From contig NZ_LT671418.1 in the NCBI RefSeq assembly GCF_900130075.1, forward strand, positions 2,170,001-2,234,000: a DNA stretch of 64,000 nucleotides. The letters run 5' to 3'. How positions within the stretch are numbered: position 1 is the stretch's first letter; each line of letters starts with the position of its first letter. Source of the DNA: Herminiimonas arsenitoxidans. Its GTDB lineage: Bacteria > Pseudomonadota > Gammaproteobacteria > Burkholderiales > Burkholderiaceae_D. Shown piece after piece: positions 48,829-59,133 of the stretch. Made by a program: the position numbers and the translations under genes. The notes under the pieces were generated by a model that saw only the letters and a list, made by a program, of their open reading frames with translations, had not been told where the DNA came from and searched no databases.

Positions 48829-48924
48829 TCAATTTTAGTGTGCCTGTCCCACTACTAGCAAAAGCCGTGCAGAGCGCACGTGACTAGCGATGTATGCAGC
48901 AATTTATCGATAAGGTTTCTAACT

Positions 48925-49686
48925 ATGTTGTGGTCAACGCTGACGTGGGATGAAATCCCGAAAATACTGGAAGCCGCACAATATGCCGCCATTCTGCCGA
49001 TCGGTGCGACCGAGCAGCACGGCCCGCACATGGGATGCGGTATGGATTTTGTCATCGCAGAAGAGCTGTGCAAAATCGTCTCCGAACAAATCTCTGTTCC
49101 CATGCTGCCTTTGCTGCCTTACGGTTGTTCCATAGGCCACAGCAAACGATGGCCAGGCACAATCGCCTTGCAACCCATCACCCTGATCGAGCTGGTCAAG
49201 CAAGTCGGCGACTGGGCTTATTACAGCGGCGTGCGACGCTTGTTCATCGTCAACGGTCACGTCGGCAATGGCGCACCTTTGCGCTGCGCACTGGAAATGT
49301 TGCGCGCCGAGCATGACGACTTGATGGTCGCCTTGATCAACACACCCACCATCAGCAAACGCGTCAAGGAATTCCACTTTGCCGATGCTGAAGACTGGCA
49401 TGCCAATGATGCAGAAACATCGTTGATGCTGGCCATCGCACCCGATATGGTGCGCCCCGAAAAAATCGCGCAAGCCGACGATCCCGACCGCACTACAGGG
49501 CACGTCTTCGCGCATCCGGTCAATCGCACCAGCGGTAACGGCGTCACCGGCACACCCAGCCTTGCCACTGTCGAGAAAGGCATTCAAGGCTTTTTATGGA
49601 TGGTGCATGACCTGGCCGAACTGATACGCCGCGGCATGCAGGAAACACCGCCGCTGGCGCATTCCTATCTGGATAAAGCGACGTAA
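48925..49686 (+). CDS. Creatininase-family amidohydrolase
   Basis: A 253-residue member of the creatininase family of metal-dependent hydrolases. The metal and catalytic segments are visible: [16 protein letters not shown] (Glu, His and Asp ligands), IVNGHVGNG (family usually NGHGGN) and [13 protein letters not shown] (Glu in the ETS motif). The family covers creatininase, MftE-type peptidases and other cyclic-amide hydrolases, so the substrate is unknown. ATG 48925 ([12 protein letters not shown]) is chosen over an upstream codon because it matches the family start. First gene of a likely operon with the GS-like ligase and ABC transporter. Confidence 0.85.
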   Translation: MLWSTLTWDEIPKILEAAQYAAILPIGATEQHGPHMGCGMDFVIAEELCKIVSEQISVPMLPLLPYGCSIGHSKRWPGTIALQPITLIELVKQVGDWAYYSGVRRLFIVNGHVGNGAPLRCALEMLRAEHDDLMVALINTPTISKRVKEFHFADAEDWHANDAETSLMLAIAPDMVRPEKIAQADDPDRTTGHVFAHPVNRTSGNGVTGTPSLATVEKGIQGFLWMVHDLAELIRRGMQETPPLAHSYLDKAT

Positions 49687-49747
49687 ATCATGCGCGCCGC
49701 TAGTTCATCTTTCATCTGTCATCGCAGTATTTAACGGAGCTTATTTC

Positions 49748-51109
49748 ATGCATTCCCCAGAAGAAATTCAAACCATCCAACAGAACCTCAAAGACAAAGG
49801 CGTCAAGTATTGCATCGGTGCCTACGTCGATATTCACGGCATTCAAAAAGCGAAGGTAGTACCTATCGATCACCTGCCACAAATGGCCGCCGGCTCGGAG
49901 CGCTACACCGGTTACGCCGTCGATGGCCTGGGACAGGCGCCGAACGACGACGAGTTAACCTCGGTACCGGACTTGAATCACATCGTGCAATTACCGTGGG
50001 AACCGAAGATTGCGTGGATGCCGGCCGACAATCATTTCCAGGGCAAGCCTTATCCATTGAGCACGCGCGTCGCACTCAAGAACGTATTGGCGCAAGCAGC
50101 TGAAATGGGCTACGGCATGAATCTGGGTATCGAATGCGAAATCTATCTGCTCAAACAAAATGCAGATGGCACGCTCTCCGTGCCCAATCCCGACGACAAA
50201 CTCAACAAGGCTTGCTACGACGTGCGCGGCTTTGTCGACAGCTTCAGTTGGTTGGATAAAGTCGGTTCCTGCATCAATGATCTGGGCTGGGATTTGTATT
50301 CCTTCGACCATGAAGATGCCAACGGTCAGTTCGAGTTTGATTTCAATTTTGCCGATGCACTGACTTCATGTGATCGCCTGACCTTCTTCCGCATGATGGC
50401 CAAGCATTACGCGAAAGAAGAAGGTTTACTCGCCACCATGATGCCGAAGCCTTTCGCCGACAAGACCGGCACCGGCGCGCATTTCAATATGTCGCTCTAC
50501 GATTTGAAAACCGGCAAGAACCTGTTCGCCTGCGATCCGAAAGACGATCCGCGCGGCATCGGCCTCACACCTCTGGGTTACAAATTTGTCGCCGGCATCC
50601 TCAAACATGGCCGCGCGCTGTGCGCCGTGCTCGCACCTACCGTCAATAGTTACAAGCGTTTGGTACGACGTGGTGCGATGAGTTACTTCTCCTGGGCACC
50701 AGTCTTCAACTCCTACGGCTCCAATAACCGCACCAACTCGGTACGCATCCCAGCCGGCGGCGGACGTTGTGAATCACGCAATGCCGATGGTGCCGTCAAT
50801 CCCTATCTGGCTGCTGCCATTGCGCTCGCCGCAGGATTGGAAGGCATACGCGAAAACCTCGATCCGGGTGCACCTAACGAAGACAACCTGTACGCGATCT
50901 CCGATGAGGAGCGCAGCGCGCGCGGCATTGAATTCCTGCCGCAAACCTTGCAGGAAGCCATCGCCGCCTTCGCAGCCGATCCCTTGATCGAACGCACGCT
51001 CGGCAAGGAATTAAGAAGTGAATTCATTAAATACAAGACGGAAGAGTGGGAGACGTATCACCTGTCGGTGAGTCAGTGGGAAGTTGAGCGTTACAGCTAC
51101 ATGTTCTAA
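49748..51109 (+). CDS. glnT: Type III glutamine synthetase-like ligase
   Basis: A 453-residue GS-fold ligase, GlnT type. It has the beta-grasp N-terminus ([19 protein letters not shown]), the catalytic region [10 protein letters not shown], the [12 protein letters not shown] metal segment, [34 protein letters not shown] (family N-[ST]-Y-[KR]-R-L) and [19 protein letters not shown]. Relatives attach glutamate to amines (gamma-glutamylmethylamide, -putrescine or -anilide synthetases), so the acceptor may be an imported amine and not ammonia. Being placed between a hydrolase and an ABC importer supports this; the acceptor cannot be named. Confidence 0.87.
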   Translation: MHSPEEIQTIQQNLKDKGVKYCIGAYVDIHGIQKAKVVPIDHLPQMAAGSERYTGYAVDGLGQAPNDDELTSVPDLNHIVQLPWEPKIAWMPADNHFQGKPYPLSTRVALKNVLAQAAEMGYGMNLGIECEIYLLKQNADGTLSVPNPDDKLNKACYDVRGFVDSFSWLDKVGSCINDLGWDLYSFDHEDANGQFEFDFNFADALTSCDRLTFFRMMAKHYAKEEGLLATMMPKPFADKTGTGAHFNMSLYDLKTGKNLFACDPKDDPRGIGLTPLGYKFVAGILKHGRALCAVLAPTVNSYKRLVRRGAMSYFSWAPVFNSYGSNNRTNSVRIPAGGGRCESRNADGAVNPYLAAAIALAAGLEGIRENLDPGAPNEDNLYAISDEERSARGIEFLPQTLQEAIAAFAADPLIERTLGKELRSEFIKYKTEEWETYHLSVSQWEVERYSYMF

Positions 51110-51202
51110 AGAGGCTTGCACGATTTATGCAAGGCAAGCCATGTGTGCGGTACTTGATATTCATCCATACGTGTTACAGCAACCATTTTTAGGAGTTGGA
51201 TC

Positions 51203-52204
51203 ATGATTTCAGCAATTTCAGGACTATGCAAACCCAAGGTTTGGAGCAAGGCCATACTCGCCGCATCGTTGGCCTTCAGTCTCAACCTCAGTTATGCCGC
51301 CACACCATTGAAGATTGGTTACAGCGATTGGCCGGGCTGGGTCGCATGGCAGGTCGCCATCGAAAAAAACTGGTTCAAACAGGCTGGTGTCGATGTCTCG
51401 TTTGAATGGTTTGATTACTCAGCATCGATGGATGCCTTCTCCGCCGGCAAGATTGATGCGGTCACCATGACCAACGGTGATGCACTGGTCAGCGGCGCAG
51501 CTGGTGCGAAAAGCGTGATGATCATGTTGACCGATTATTCCAATGGCAACGACATGATCATAGGCAAACCCGGCATCAAATCCCTGAAAGATTTGAAAGG
51601 CAAAAAAGTCGCGGTAGAAGCAGGTCTGGTCGAGCATCTGCTATTGCTCAACGGTTTGAAGAAGGCTGGCCTGAAAGAATCCGACGTCAAAATCATCAAT
51701 GCCAAAACCAATGAAATGCCGCAAGTGCTGTCTTCCGGTGATGTGGCTGCCGTTGGTGCCTGGCAACCGATTGCCGGCCAAGCCATGAAAGGTTCGCCTG
51801 GTGCGCGACCTATCTATACCTCCGCTGATGAACCAGGTCTGATTTACGACGTGCTGGCAGTCAATCCGAGCAGCCTCGCCAATCGCAAGGCTGATTGGCA
51901 AAAAGTCGTGAAGGTGTGGGACAAAGTCGTCAGCTACATCGAAGATCCAAAAACGCAAGCCGATGCCGTGAAGATCATGGCGGCACGCGTAGGCATTTCA
52001 CCGGAAGCATATTTGCCGCTGCTCAAAGGGACTAAATTATTGTCGCTCAGCGAAGGCAAGAAAATTTTCGTGAAAGCTGATGGCTTCACATCCTTGTACG
52101 GCTCGTCGAAAATTGCAGACGACTTCAATGTGAAGAACGATGTCTACAAGAAAGCGCAAGACATCAACAGCTATATCGATGGCCGCCTGATCGATGCGAA
52201 GTAA
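51203..52204 (+). CDS. ABC transporter substrate-binding protein (NitT/TauT type)
   Basis: A 333-residue periplasmic binding protein. A signal peptide (about 1-33, ending LNLSYAA) is followed by an NMT1/TauA-like fold: [61 protein letters not shown]. Such proteins bind small anions, amides, thiamine precursors or guanidino compounds; this ligand is unknown. GGAG lies six bases before the ATG. First of three transporter genes. Confidence 0.9.
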   Translation: MISAISGLCKPKVWSKAILAASLAFSLNLSYAATPLKIGYSDWPGWVAWQVAIEKNWFKQAGVDVSFEWFDYSASMDAFSAGKIDAVTMTNGDALVSGAAGAKSVMIMLTDYSNGNDMIIGKPGIKSLKDLKGKKVAVEAGLVEHLLLLNGLKKAGLKESDVKIINAKTNEMPQVLSSGDVAAVGAWQPIAGQAMKGSPGARPIYTSADEPGLIYDVLAVNPSSLANRKADWQKVVKVWDKVVSYIEDPKTQADAVKIMAARVGISPEAYLPLLKGTKLLSLSEGKKIFVKADGFTSLYGSSKIADDFNVKNDVYKKAQDINSYIDGRLIDAK

Positions 52205-52236
52205 TGCCCCTTTAATATTCTGGCAAATGTAAATCT

Positions 52237-53202
52237 ATGGGCAAGTCTGGATTATTCAGAGTACGCGCGGTGCTATCGCCGCGCGAGAAATTTCTGCTCG
52301 GTATCGGATCGTTTCTGCTGCCGCTCTTTCTATGGGCAGCAGTGAGTTACTTGCCATTTGTCTGGCATCCACAAGTACTCATATCCAATCCCGGCGATGT
52401 CGATTACTTCCAGATTGGCATGCGGGTTGATAAAGCGATCTATGCGCAAGAACTGGCAGAAATGGCGGCGGAAGGAAAAGTCCAGCCGCAAGGCGAAGCT
52501 GCCAATCCAGTTTATCTGCCGGCACCGGACGCTGTCGCCAAGGCTTTCTACACCGCCTTTACCACAGCGCCGGAACAGCAGGATGCACCCTGGCTGTATC
52601 AAAGCCTGTGGCACAGCATCAAGATCATCTTCTTCAGCTTTTTTCTCTCATCCATCATAGGCGTGCCACTCGGCATCGTATGCGGCACTTACAGTCCCAT
52701 CTCGCGCCTGGTTGAACCCTTTGTCGAATTCTTCCGCTACCTACCGGCACCAGCTTTCGGTGCCTTGGCGGTGGCCATCCTCGGCATTTACGATGGGCCG
52801 AAAATTGCCATCATCGTCATCGGCACACTGTTCCAGCAAATCCTCATCGTCGCCAACACCACACGCAAGCTCAACTTCGGTTTGCTGGAAGCGGCGATGA
52901 CTTTGGGTACCAAAGGATTCCGTCTGATTTCCAAAGTCGTGATTCCGGGCGTTCTGCCAGATTTGTATAGAGATCAACGCGTGCTGCTTGGCTGGGCCTG
53001 GACTTATCTGATCGTGGCCGAACTGGTCGGTACCAGTTCCGGCATTACTTTTTTCATTACGCAACAAGCGCGTTATCAACATTTTGAAAACGTCTACGCC
53101 GCCATCGCCATGATAGGCATCATAGGACTCGGCATCGACTTGCTGCTGGCGTATCTGGGACGCAGACTGTTCCCGTGGAATGTCGCGCAGGACAAGACTT
53201 AA
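52237..53202 (+). CDS. ABC transporter permease (NitT/TauT type)
   Basis: A 321-residue inner-membrane permease. It has an N-terminal helix (about 18-38), a sizeable periplasmic loop (about 40-120) and a bundle of about five helices with the permease coupling motif in [21 protein letters not shown]. It is longer than typical TauC-type permeases because of the N-terminal loop domain, which is a variant seen in some NitT/TauT systems. It follows the binding protein by 32 bases. Confidence 0.9.
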   Translation: MGKSGLFRVRAVLSPREKFLLGIGSFLLPLFLWAAVSYLPFVWHPQVLISNPGDVDYFQIGMRVDKAIYAQELAEMAAEGKVQPQGEAANPVYLPAPDAVAKAFYTAFTTAPEQQDAPWLYQSLWHSIKIIFFSFFLSSIIGVPLGIVCGTYSPISRLVEPFVEFFRYLPAPAFGALAVAILGIYDGPKIAIIVIGTLFQQILIVANTTRKLNFGLLEAAMTLGTKGFRLISKVVIPGVLPDLYRDQRVLLGWAWTYLIVAELVGTSSGITFFITQQARYQHFENVYAAIAMIGIIGLGIDLLLAYLGRRLFPWNVAQDKT

Positions 53203-53215
53203 TATGGAGCCAGCG

Positions 53216-54130
53216 ATGACGCAAGATAACAAGGATTACCTCAAGCAAGCTCCAGCCGTACGAGAGCGCTTCGACAATTTGAAAAAACGCGATGTCGTGC
53301 TGGAGGTCAAATCACTCGGCAAAACGTTCACCTCTACACAAGGCGAAGTCGTCGCGCTGAAAGACATCAACTTCAAAACCCATAGACGCGAATTCGTTTG
53401 CGTGATCGGTCCATCCGGCTGCGGCAAATCGACCTTGATCCGCATACTGGCCGGTCTGGAATCGCATAGTTCAGGCGAAGTGCTGCTGGATGGCAAACCC
53501 GTCACCGGCCCCGGACCGGATCGCGGCATGGTGTTTCAGGGATACACACTTTTTCCCTGGCTGACCGTGAAGAAGAATCTCATGTTCGGTCTGGAGATGA
53601 ACAACGTCGGTCACAATGCTGCCGAAGCCGAAGCGCGTCAGTGGCTGGATCTGATCGGTCTCACCAAGTTCGCCAATGCCTATCCGCATCAACTCTCCGG
53701 TGGCATGAAGCAACGCGTGGCGATAGGGCGTGCACTGGCCAACAAGCCGCGCATCCTGCTGATGGATGAACCCTTCGGCGCACTCGATGCACAAACGCGC
53801 ACCAAGATGCAGAATCATCTGCTGGATATCTGGCGCAATATAGACATCACCATACTCTTCATCACGCACGATCTGGATGAAGCCGTCTTGCTGGCAGATC
53901 GCATCCTGGTGTTAAAAGCGCATCCGGGAGAAGTACAGGAATTGATAGAAGTGCCGGTACCGCGCCCACGCGCATTGAGCCAAACCAGTTCGCCGGAATT
54001 CATCGCAACCAAGGCACGTCTGGAAGCGCTGATACATCCGCCGGAAGCCGAAGTACAAGCCAGTGATGAGACGGAGGAAACCGAACCGCATTTAATCCGC
54101 TTTACGCATGTCTCGGACAATATCGAATAG
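53216..54130 (+). CDS. ABC transporter ATP-binding protein
   Basis: A 304-residue nucleotide-binding subunit: Walker [11 protein letters not shown]-loop [11 protein letters not shown], signature LSGGMKQR, Walker [13 protein letters not shown] and the switch His in [14 protein letters not shown]. The C-terminal extension (about 255-304) is Glu-rich. ATG 53216 is best supplied by GGAG seven bases upstream; an ATG at 53204 is possible. It lies 13 bases after the permease. Confidence 0.93.
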   Translation: MTQDNKDYLKQAPAVRERFDNLKKRDVVLEVKSLGKTFTSTQGEVVALKDINFKTHRREFVCVIGPSGCGKSTLIRILAGLESHSSGEVLLDGKPVTGPGPDRGMVFQGYTLFPWLTVKKNLMFGLEMNNVGHNAAEAEARQWLDLIGLTKFANAYPHQLSGGMKQRVAIGRALANKPRILLMDEPFGALDAQTRTKMQNHLLDIWRNIDITILFITHDLDEAVLLADRILVLKAHPGEVQELIEVPVPRPRALSQTSSPEFIATKARLEALIHPPEAEVQASDETEETEPHLIRFTHVSDNIE

Positions 54131-54196
54131 CAAGAGCGTATAGAATTTAGCAAAGCTGTTTTGAATCGCAGCCTGCATGCATCACCACTTTAAAAA

Positions 54197-54952
54197 ATGA
54201 ATTACATGAAGCCCTTACTCATCATCAAAACAGGTGACACCTATCCGGAACTGGCCGCAGAGTTCGGCGACTATGAGCACTGGATCAATGCAGGCTTCGG
54301 CGAATTGAATCTTCCGGTTCAAGTCATCGATCCGCGACACGGCGGCGTCCTTCCTTCCATCGACACGATTGCCGGCGTGGTGGTAACCGGTTCTGATTCG
54401 ATGGTGACGGATCGCGCGGCGTGGAGCGAAGACGTCGCCGCCTGGCTGGCCCAACTGGTCAAACACAATACGCCGGTGCTGGGCATCTGCTTCGGCCACC
54501 AACTGCTGGCGCATGCACTCGGCGGTGAAGTCGGCTTTCATCCGCAAGGTCTGGAATTAGGCAGTGTGGACATACAAAAAACGCCATCGGCTGCATCAGA
54601 TATTTTGTTCAAGGATTTGCCGATGAAATTTGCCGCACAGGAAGCGCACCGACAATGTGTGCAAAAACTGCCGCCAAATGCCGTACTGCTGGCGTCCAAT
54701 GAATTTGAACTACATCAGGCATATCGCGTAGGCGCATACGCATGGGGCGTGCAATTCCATCCAGAATTCAACCGTGAAATAGCGCAACGCTATATACAAC
54801 GTCTGGCGACATCTTTATCAAAAGATGCCGCACTGATGCCGCAAGCCGTAGAGAGTACTGAAGCCGCATCTTTGTTGAAGACCTTCGGAACTATCGTCAA
54901 AAATCAGCAAGACCTCTTGTACCGATGTGCCGCCCCCATGCACGTTGGCTAA
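54197..54952 (+). CDS. Class I glutamine amidotransferase-like protein
   Basis: A 251-residue protein with a triad-type GATase1 domain: nucleophile Cys98 in LGICFGHQLLAHALGG and the His-Glu pair in WGVQFHPEFNRE, all intact. It resembles stand-alone GMP-synthase-type amidotransferase domains, with no synthetase domain attached. Beside a GS-like ligase and importer it may hydrolyse a gamma-glutamyl product, as PuuD or AtdA2 do; this is an inference from context. It is 66 bases after the ABC ATPase. Confidence 0.85.
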   Translation: MNYMKPLLIIKTGDTYPELAAEFGDYEHWINAGFGELNLPVQVIDPRHGGVLPSIDTIAGVVVTGSDSMVTDRAAWSEDVAAWLAQLVKHNTPVLGICFGHQLLAHALGGEVGFHPQGLELGSVDIQKTPSAASDILFKDLPMKFAAQEAHRQCVQKLPPNAVLLASNEFELHQAYRVGAYAWGVQFHPEFNREIAQRYIQRLATSLSKDAALMPQAVESTEAASLLKTFGTIVKNQQDLLYRCAAPMHVG

Positions 54953-55333
54953 AGCATGTAAATCCGACCGCATTATAGGAAAGCTCAGGCTGAATACTGA
55001 TGCGCGTATCACTACGCAATCGGCCTGACATTGCTCTTCCCAGACCTTAGCTTGGCCAGCCAAATCCATCTGGCATACAACAAATGCAAGATGGCACCTT
55101 GTCATTTCTTCCGCACTTCGCCCGCGCGCGAATGTTAAACTTGCTCCCATCGCATCAAGACAAGTTCGATGGCAAGCCACCGCCATTCATCACACAGCTC
55201 TTCCGAAAGCTTACGCCGAGAAAATGGCTGCTCTCACAACACATGCACTACCAACCACGCAGCACACAGCGTCTATCTATGTGCTGCATTGCTGTCACGC
55301 CAGCACGCTCACGCCTTACGTCATCGATATCCA
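54953..55333. other. Intergenic region without a supported gene
   Basis: About 380 bases between the amidotransferase and the chromate transporter pair. Open frames here lack ribosome binding sites and overlap flanking genes on the other strand. No clear terminator for the upstream operon or promoter for the chromate genes was found. Confidence 0.4.
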
Positions 55334-55909
55334 ATGAATACCGTACCAGCAGACGACAAACCACATCCTCAGTCGCTCACCGATCTGTTTGTTTCCTTTA
55401 CCTTGCTCGCCTTGCAAGGTTTCGGCGGCGTAATGGCCATCGTGCAACGCGAGTTGGTCGAGAAAAAAAAGTGGCTGACACAAGAAGAATTTGTTGAAGA
55501 CTGGGCCGTCGCGCAAATCATGCCCGGGCCCAATGTGGTGAATTTATCGATCATCATCGGCGGTCGTTATTTCGGTTTGCCCGGCGCACTTGCAGCATTG
55601 AGCGGCATGTTGTTGTGCCCACTGCTGCTGATACTCACCATCGCGATTATTTACGCGCCGTATGCCCATGATCCGAGGATCGTGGATACCTTGCGCGCGA
55701 TGGGGGCTGTCGCTGCCGGACTGATACTGGCAACCGGCGTCAAACTGGCGCGTGGCTTGAAAAACAATCCTCTCGGACCACGCCTGTGCATCGCGCTCGG
55801 CTTTCTATGTTTTAGCGCCGTCGCATTACTGCGATTGCCACTGATTTACCCACTGTTCGGACTCGGCCTTATCAGCTGTGTGCTGGCTTATCGAAAGCTC
55901 GCACCATGA
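55334..55909 (+). CDS. Chromate transporter, N-terminal-type half (short-chain ChrA)
   Basis: A 191-residue protein equivalent to the first half of ChrA: LFVSFTLLALQGFGGVMAIVQ, LTQEEFVEDWAVAQIMPGPNVVNLSIIIGGRYFG, with about five hydrophobic segments. Full ChrA has two such halves in one chain; here they are two genes. The longer upstream frame looks non-coding, so ATG 55334 (MNTVPADD) is chosen. The next gene overlaps it by ATGA. Exports chromate or possibly another oxyanion. Confidence 0.9.
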   Translation: MNTVPADDKPHPQSLTDLFVSFTLLALQGFGGVMAIVQRELVEKKKWLTQEEFVEDWAVAQIMPGPNVVNLSIIIGGRYFGLPGALAALSGMLLCPLLLILTIAIIYAPYAHDPRIVDTLRAMGAVAAGLILATGVKLARGLKNNPLGPRLCIALGFLCFSAVALLRLPLIYPLFGLGLISCVLAYRKLAP

Positions 55910-56490
55910 ACGACAGCTTACGTCTCACCATGCAATCCGCCGACTGGTTGCATCTGCTCCTGCACTACATGTCGCTGTCGCTATTGTCATTAGGCGGTGC
56001 GATTGCAGCAGCACCGGAAATGCATCGTTATCTGGTAGTAGAACAACACTGGTTAACCGACCCTCAATTCAGCACGTCGATCACGCTTGCACAAGCAGCA
56101 CCCGGACCGAATGTCTTGTTCGTTGCGCTGATGGGATGGAATATAGGTTTAAATGCGGGCGACATGGCGACGGGATTGTTCGGCATGACCGTGACGATGA
56201 TAGGAATACTGCTGCCCAGTACAACGTTTACGTATCTGGCAACACGCTGGGTCCATCGCAATCGCGAGTTGCGTGCTGTACGCGCCTTCAAATTGGGGAT
56301 GGGACCTATCGTGGTGGGTTTGGTGTTTGCCACCGGCTGGATACTTGCCAGCGCACACAGCACACCATCAGAAGATTGGCCGCTCTGGCTGATTACCTGT
56401 GCCGCGATGTTTATGATTCTGCAAACCCGCATACACATTTTGTGGCTGCTAGCAGCAGGTGCTTTATTGGGATGGTTGGGTCTGGTGTAA
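55906..56490 (+). CDS. Chromate transporter, C-terminal-type half (short-chain ChrA)
   Basis: A 194-residue second ChrA half: LSLLSLGGAIAAAPEMHRYLV, LTDPQFSTSITLAQAAPGPNVLFVALMGWN, with about five hydrophobic segments. It must pair with the first half, whose stop overlaps its start (ATGA), so expression is coupled. It converges with ptsI; the ptsI terminator overlaps its stop codon. Confidence 0.9.
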   Translation: MNDSLRLTMQSADWLHLLLHYMSLSLLSLGGAIAAAPEMHRYLVVEQHWLTDPQFSTSITLAQAAPGPNVLFVALMGWNIGLNAGDMATGLFGMTVTMIGILLPSTTFTYLATRWVHRNRELRAVRAFKLGMGPIVVGLVFATGWILASAHSTPSEDWPLWLITCAAMFMILQTRIHILWLLAAGALLGWLGLV

Positions 56491-56515
56491 AAAATGGCGC
56501 GCTCATCAGCGCGCC
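56488..56515 (-). terminator. Terminator of the pts operon
   Basis: On the minus strand: GGCGCGCT / AGCGCGCC with a GATG loop followed by ATTTTTTA, just after the ptsI stop. The T-run corresponds to the A-run in the stop codon region of the chromate gene on the other strand. Confidence 0.85.
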
Positions 56516-56525
56516 TGGCACCTAA

Positions 56526-58274
56526 TTACAGGGTACGCAGTTTTTCTACCGCTTCGGCAATCGCCTTCGGCTCAAACGTGCGTGCGATTTTTCGTGTTGC
56601 CGGTACCAACACTTCCAAATCGCTATTCAAAATTTCATTCTTCACAGCCAGCAATTGCGATGGATGCATGGAGAATTCACGCAAGCCCATGCCTAACAGC
56701 AAGCGCGTCATACTGATATCGCCCGCCATCTCGCCGCAGACAGAAAGCGGCACGCCGGCTTTGGCCGCAATCGCAATCGTAGTCGATAACAAGTACAGCA
56801 CGGCAGGGTGCAGCGGGTTGTACAAGTGTGCGACTTCGTGATCGACGCGATCAATGGCCAGCGTGTATTGAATCAAATCGTTCGTGCCTATCGATAGAAA
56901 ATCCATGCGCTTGATGAAGAGCGGCAGCGTCAAGGCAGCTGCAGGAATTTCTATCATTGCGCCTACCGGCATCTCTGGATCGAACTTGATTTTCTCTGCG
57001 CGTAATTGCGTCTTTGCCTGCTCTATCATCAACAAGGTTTGATCAATCTCGAACGCATGTGCCAACATAGGCACCAGCATTTTGACCGGACCAAATGCGG
57101 ATGCACGCAAGATCGCGCGCAACTGCGTCAGGAACATTTGCGGCTCGGACAGGCAAAAACGAATCGCACGCAAACCCAGCGCTGGATTAAGTGCAGTTTG
57201 TTCGGCAAAATCCAATGGTTTGTCAGCACCGATGTCGAGTGTACGTATCGTGACCGGACGTCCCTTCATCGCAATCACGGCACGCTTGTAGGATGCAAAT
57301 TGTTCATCTTCCGATGGCAATTGATTCGCGTGTCCGGTGCGCCCCATGAACAAGAATTCGGAACGGAACAAGCCAACGCCATGCGCGCCCGCATCCATTG
57401 CATGAGCGCAATCGTCCGGGAATTCGATATTCGCCAGCAAGGTAATCGGCGTGCCGTCTAGTGTCAGCGATGGTGTTTTCTTCAGCTTGCCGAGTTTCTT
57501 GCGATCACGTATCTGGCGCGCCTGCTTCTCGCGATATTGATCGAGCACGACCGATGTCGGATCAACCACCACCACGCCGGCATCGCCGTCGATGATGATC
57601 CAGTCGCCTTGCACTATCAGTGCAGAAGCATTGGAGACGCCGACCGTCGCCGGAATATCCAAGCTACGCGCAACGATGGCGGTATGCGAGTTCTGCCCAC
57701 CGACGTCGGTAATAAATCCATTGAAGGCGCGGTTACGGAACTGCAGCATGTCTGCCGGCGAAATATCGTGTGCCACGACGATCATGCTGGCGCTGCCTTC
57801 GCTGCCATCGGCCTTCGGCAACAGATTGGCACTACCGGTTAATACTTTCAGCACACGTTCACCGACTTGCTGGATGTCGGCTCTGCGCTCGCGCAAATAG
57901 GTATCTTCGATTTCTTCGAACTGTGCAGACAATTCTTCAATCTGCGTGACCAATGCCCACTCAGCGTTGTAATAACGCGAGCGTATGATGTCCAGAGGCA
58001 TTTCGGAAATCATCGGATCGGAGAGAATCAAAGCATGAACGTCGATGAATGCGCCCAGCTCTGCTGGTGCATCTTTCGGCAACTCGTTCCAGATGTTTTG
58101 TAATTCGGCATGCACGGTGGCAATCGCCGATTGCAGTCGCGCGACTTCAGCCTCGACTTGATCGTCGGCCACCAGATAATGCTGCACATCGAGCGCGGCT
58201 GGCGCAAGAATATGCGCGCGGCCGATTGCGATGCCGCGCGATACTGGAATGCCGTGTAGCGTAAAAGAAGTCAT
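56526..58274 (-). CDS. ptsI: PTS enzyme I
   Basis: Phosphoenolpyruvate-protein phosphotransferase of 582 residues. The active-site His197 lies in GGQNSHTAIVARSLDIPA, and the PEP-binding domain has GVGLFRSEFLFM and LSIGTNDLIQYTLAIDR. It phosphorylates HPr. It forms an operon with ptsH and manX upstream (order manX-ptsH-ptsI), which in betaproteobacteria is mostly regulatory because sugar EII genes are often missing. None are seen nearby. Confidence 0.97.
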   Translation of the reverse strand: MTSFTLHGIPVSRGIAIGRAHILAPAALDVQHYLVADDQVEAEVARLQSAIATVHAELQNIWNELPKDAPAELGAFIDVHALILSDPMISEMPLDIIRSRYYNAEWALVTQIEELSAQFEEIEDTYLRERRADIQQVGERVLKVLTGSANLLPKADGSEGSASMIVVAHDISPADMLQFRNRAFNGFITDVGGQNSHTAIVARSLDIPATVGVSNASALIVQGDWIIIDGDAGVVVVDPTSVVLDQYREKQARQIRDRKKLGKLKKTPSLTLDGTPITLLANIEFPDDCAHAMDAGAHGVGLFRSEFLFMGRTGHANQLPSEDEQFASYKRAVIAMKGRPVTIRTLDIGADKPLDFAEQTALNPALGLRAIRFCLSEPQMFLTQLRAILRASAFGPVKMLVPMLAHAFEIDQTLLMIEQAKTQLRAEKIKFDPEMPVGAMIEIPAAALTLPLFIKRMDFLSIGTNDLIQYTLAIDRVDHEVAHLYNPLHPAVLYLLSTTIAIAAKAGVPLSVCGEMAGDISMTRLLLGMGLREFSMHPSQLLAVKNEILNSDLEVLVPATRKIARTFEPKAIAEAVEKLRTL

Positions 58275-58361
58275 CGGGATCGGTCCGAATCAATAGGGCC
58301 TGAAGACAATACGAAAATGAAGCCTGCAGATGCAAGCAAGGCGCTTGCCACGTCTACTGGC

Positions 58362-58631
58362 TTACTCGCCTTCACCGAATTTATTTTGAATCAGCAGTTC
58401 GAGCGCATCGAAGCACTCTTTCTCATCCGGTCCGTCGGTCTCCAGCGTGACCTTGGCGCCCTTGCCGGCTGCCAGCATCATGACTCCCATGATGGACTTG
58501 GCGTTGACGCGACGCTTGTTGCGCGTCATCCAGACTTCGCTTTTGTACTTGGCAGCTAATTGTGTCAGTTTGGCCGATGCGCGTGCATGCAGACCGAGTT
58601 TGTTGATAATTTCAATTTCTTGTTCAATCAT
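58362..58631 (-). CDS. ptsH: HPr phosphocarrier
   Basis: An 89-residue HPr. Catalytic His15 is in NKLGLHARASAKL and the regulatory Ser46 is present (NAKSIMGVMMLAA), the site HPr kinase/phosphorylase acts on. No hprK is seen in this window. It is 24 bases downstream of manX and 87 upstream of ptsI. Confidence 0.97.
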   Translation of the reverse strand: MIEQEIEIINKLGLHARASAKLTQLAAKYKSEVWMTRNKRRVNAKSIMGVMMLAAGKGAKVTLETDGPDEKECFDALELLIQNKFGEGE

Positions 58632-58655
58632 TTTTCTTATAGATTTGAATTCAAA

Positions 58656-59063
58656 TTAATTAGGCGAAAGCCGCACACGGTTGTCTACCCTCACCGCGCC
58701 GCCCTGACCACCCGCCAGTGCCATTTCCACTACTACATCCAACGTATCTTGCCGATACGTAATTGCGCGCAACAACATCGGCAAACTGATACCGGCAATG
58801 ACCGCCACATTCGGTACATTGCACAAGCCCAATGTACAGTTCGATGGTGTCCCGCCCATGACATCGGTAATCACCAGCACGCCGGCGCCGTCGTCGAGAC
58901 CGACGATGGCCTTCTTGGCGAGTTGCTCGACTTCACGCGTGTCCTGATCTGCGTTGACGTCGACCGCATCCAGCCGTTCCGGACGTGTGCGGAACACATG
59001 GGTAGCCGCCGAGATAAAGGCTTGCCCCAAAGGTGCGTGCGTCAATAACAGGATACCGACCAT
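58656..59063 (-). CDS. PTS EIIA, mannose/fructose type
   Basis: A 135-residue EIIA-Man domain protein with phospho-His9 in LLTHAPLG and the DVMGGTPSNCTL segment. It is a lone EIIA without IIB/IIC/IID, so it probably serves regulation rather than sugar transport. It begins 70 bases downstream of gshB and may belong to its transcript. Confidence 0.92.
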   Translation of the reverse strand: MVGILLLTHAPLGQAFISAATHVFRTRPERLDAVDVNADQDTREVEQLAKKAIVGLDDGAGVLVITDVMGGTPSNCTLGLCNVPNVAVIAGISLPMLLRAITYRQDTLDVVVEMALAGGQGGAVRVDNRVRLSPN

Positions 59064-59133
59064 CTATTTAATTAATCCAAACGTTTTTTCACGACAGAAT
59101 TGCCGACAAAATCCGGCAAGTTCTATCAACTAC

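Noticed and set aside
48829..48924. Guanidine (ykkC) riboswitch before the creatininase-family gene
   Set aside because: The transporter type suggested it, but no conserved ykkC or mini-ykkC elements (ACGR loops) are visible. There is only a 5-bp CGTGC/GCACG stem.
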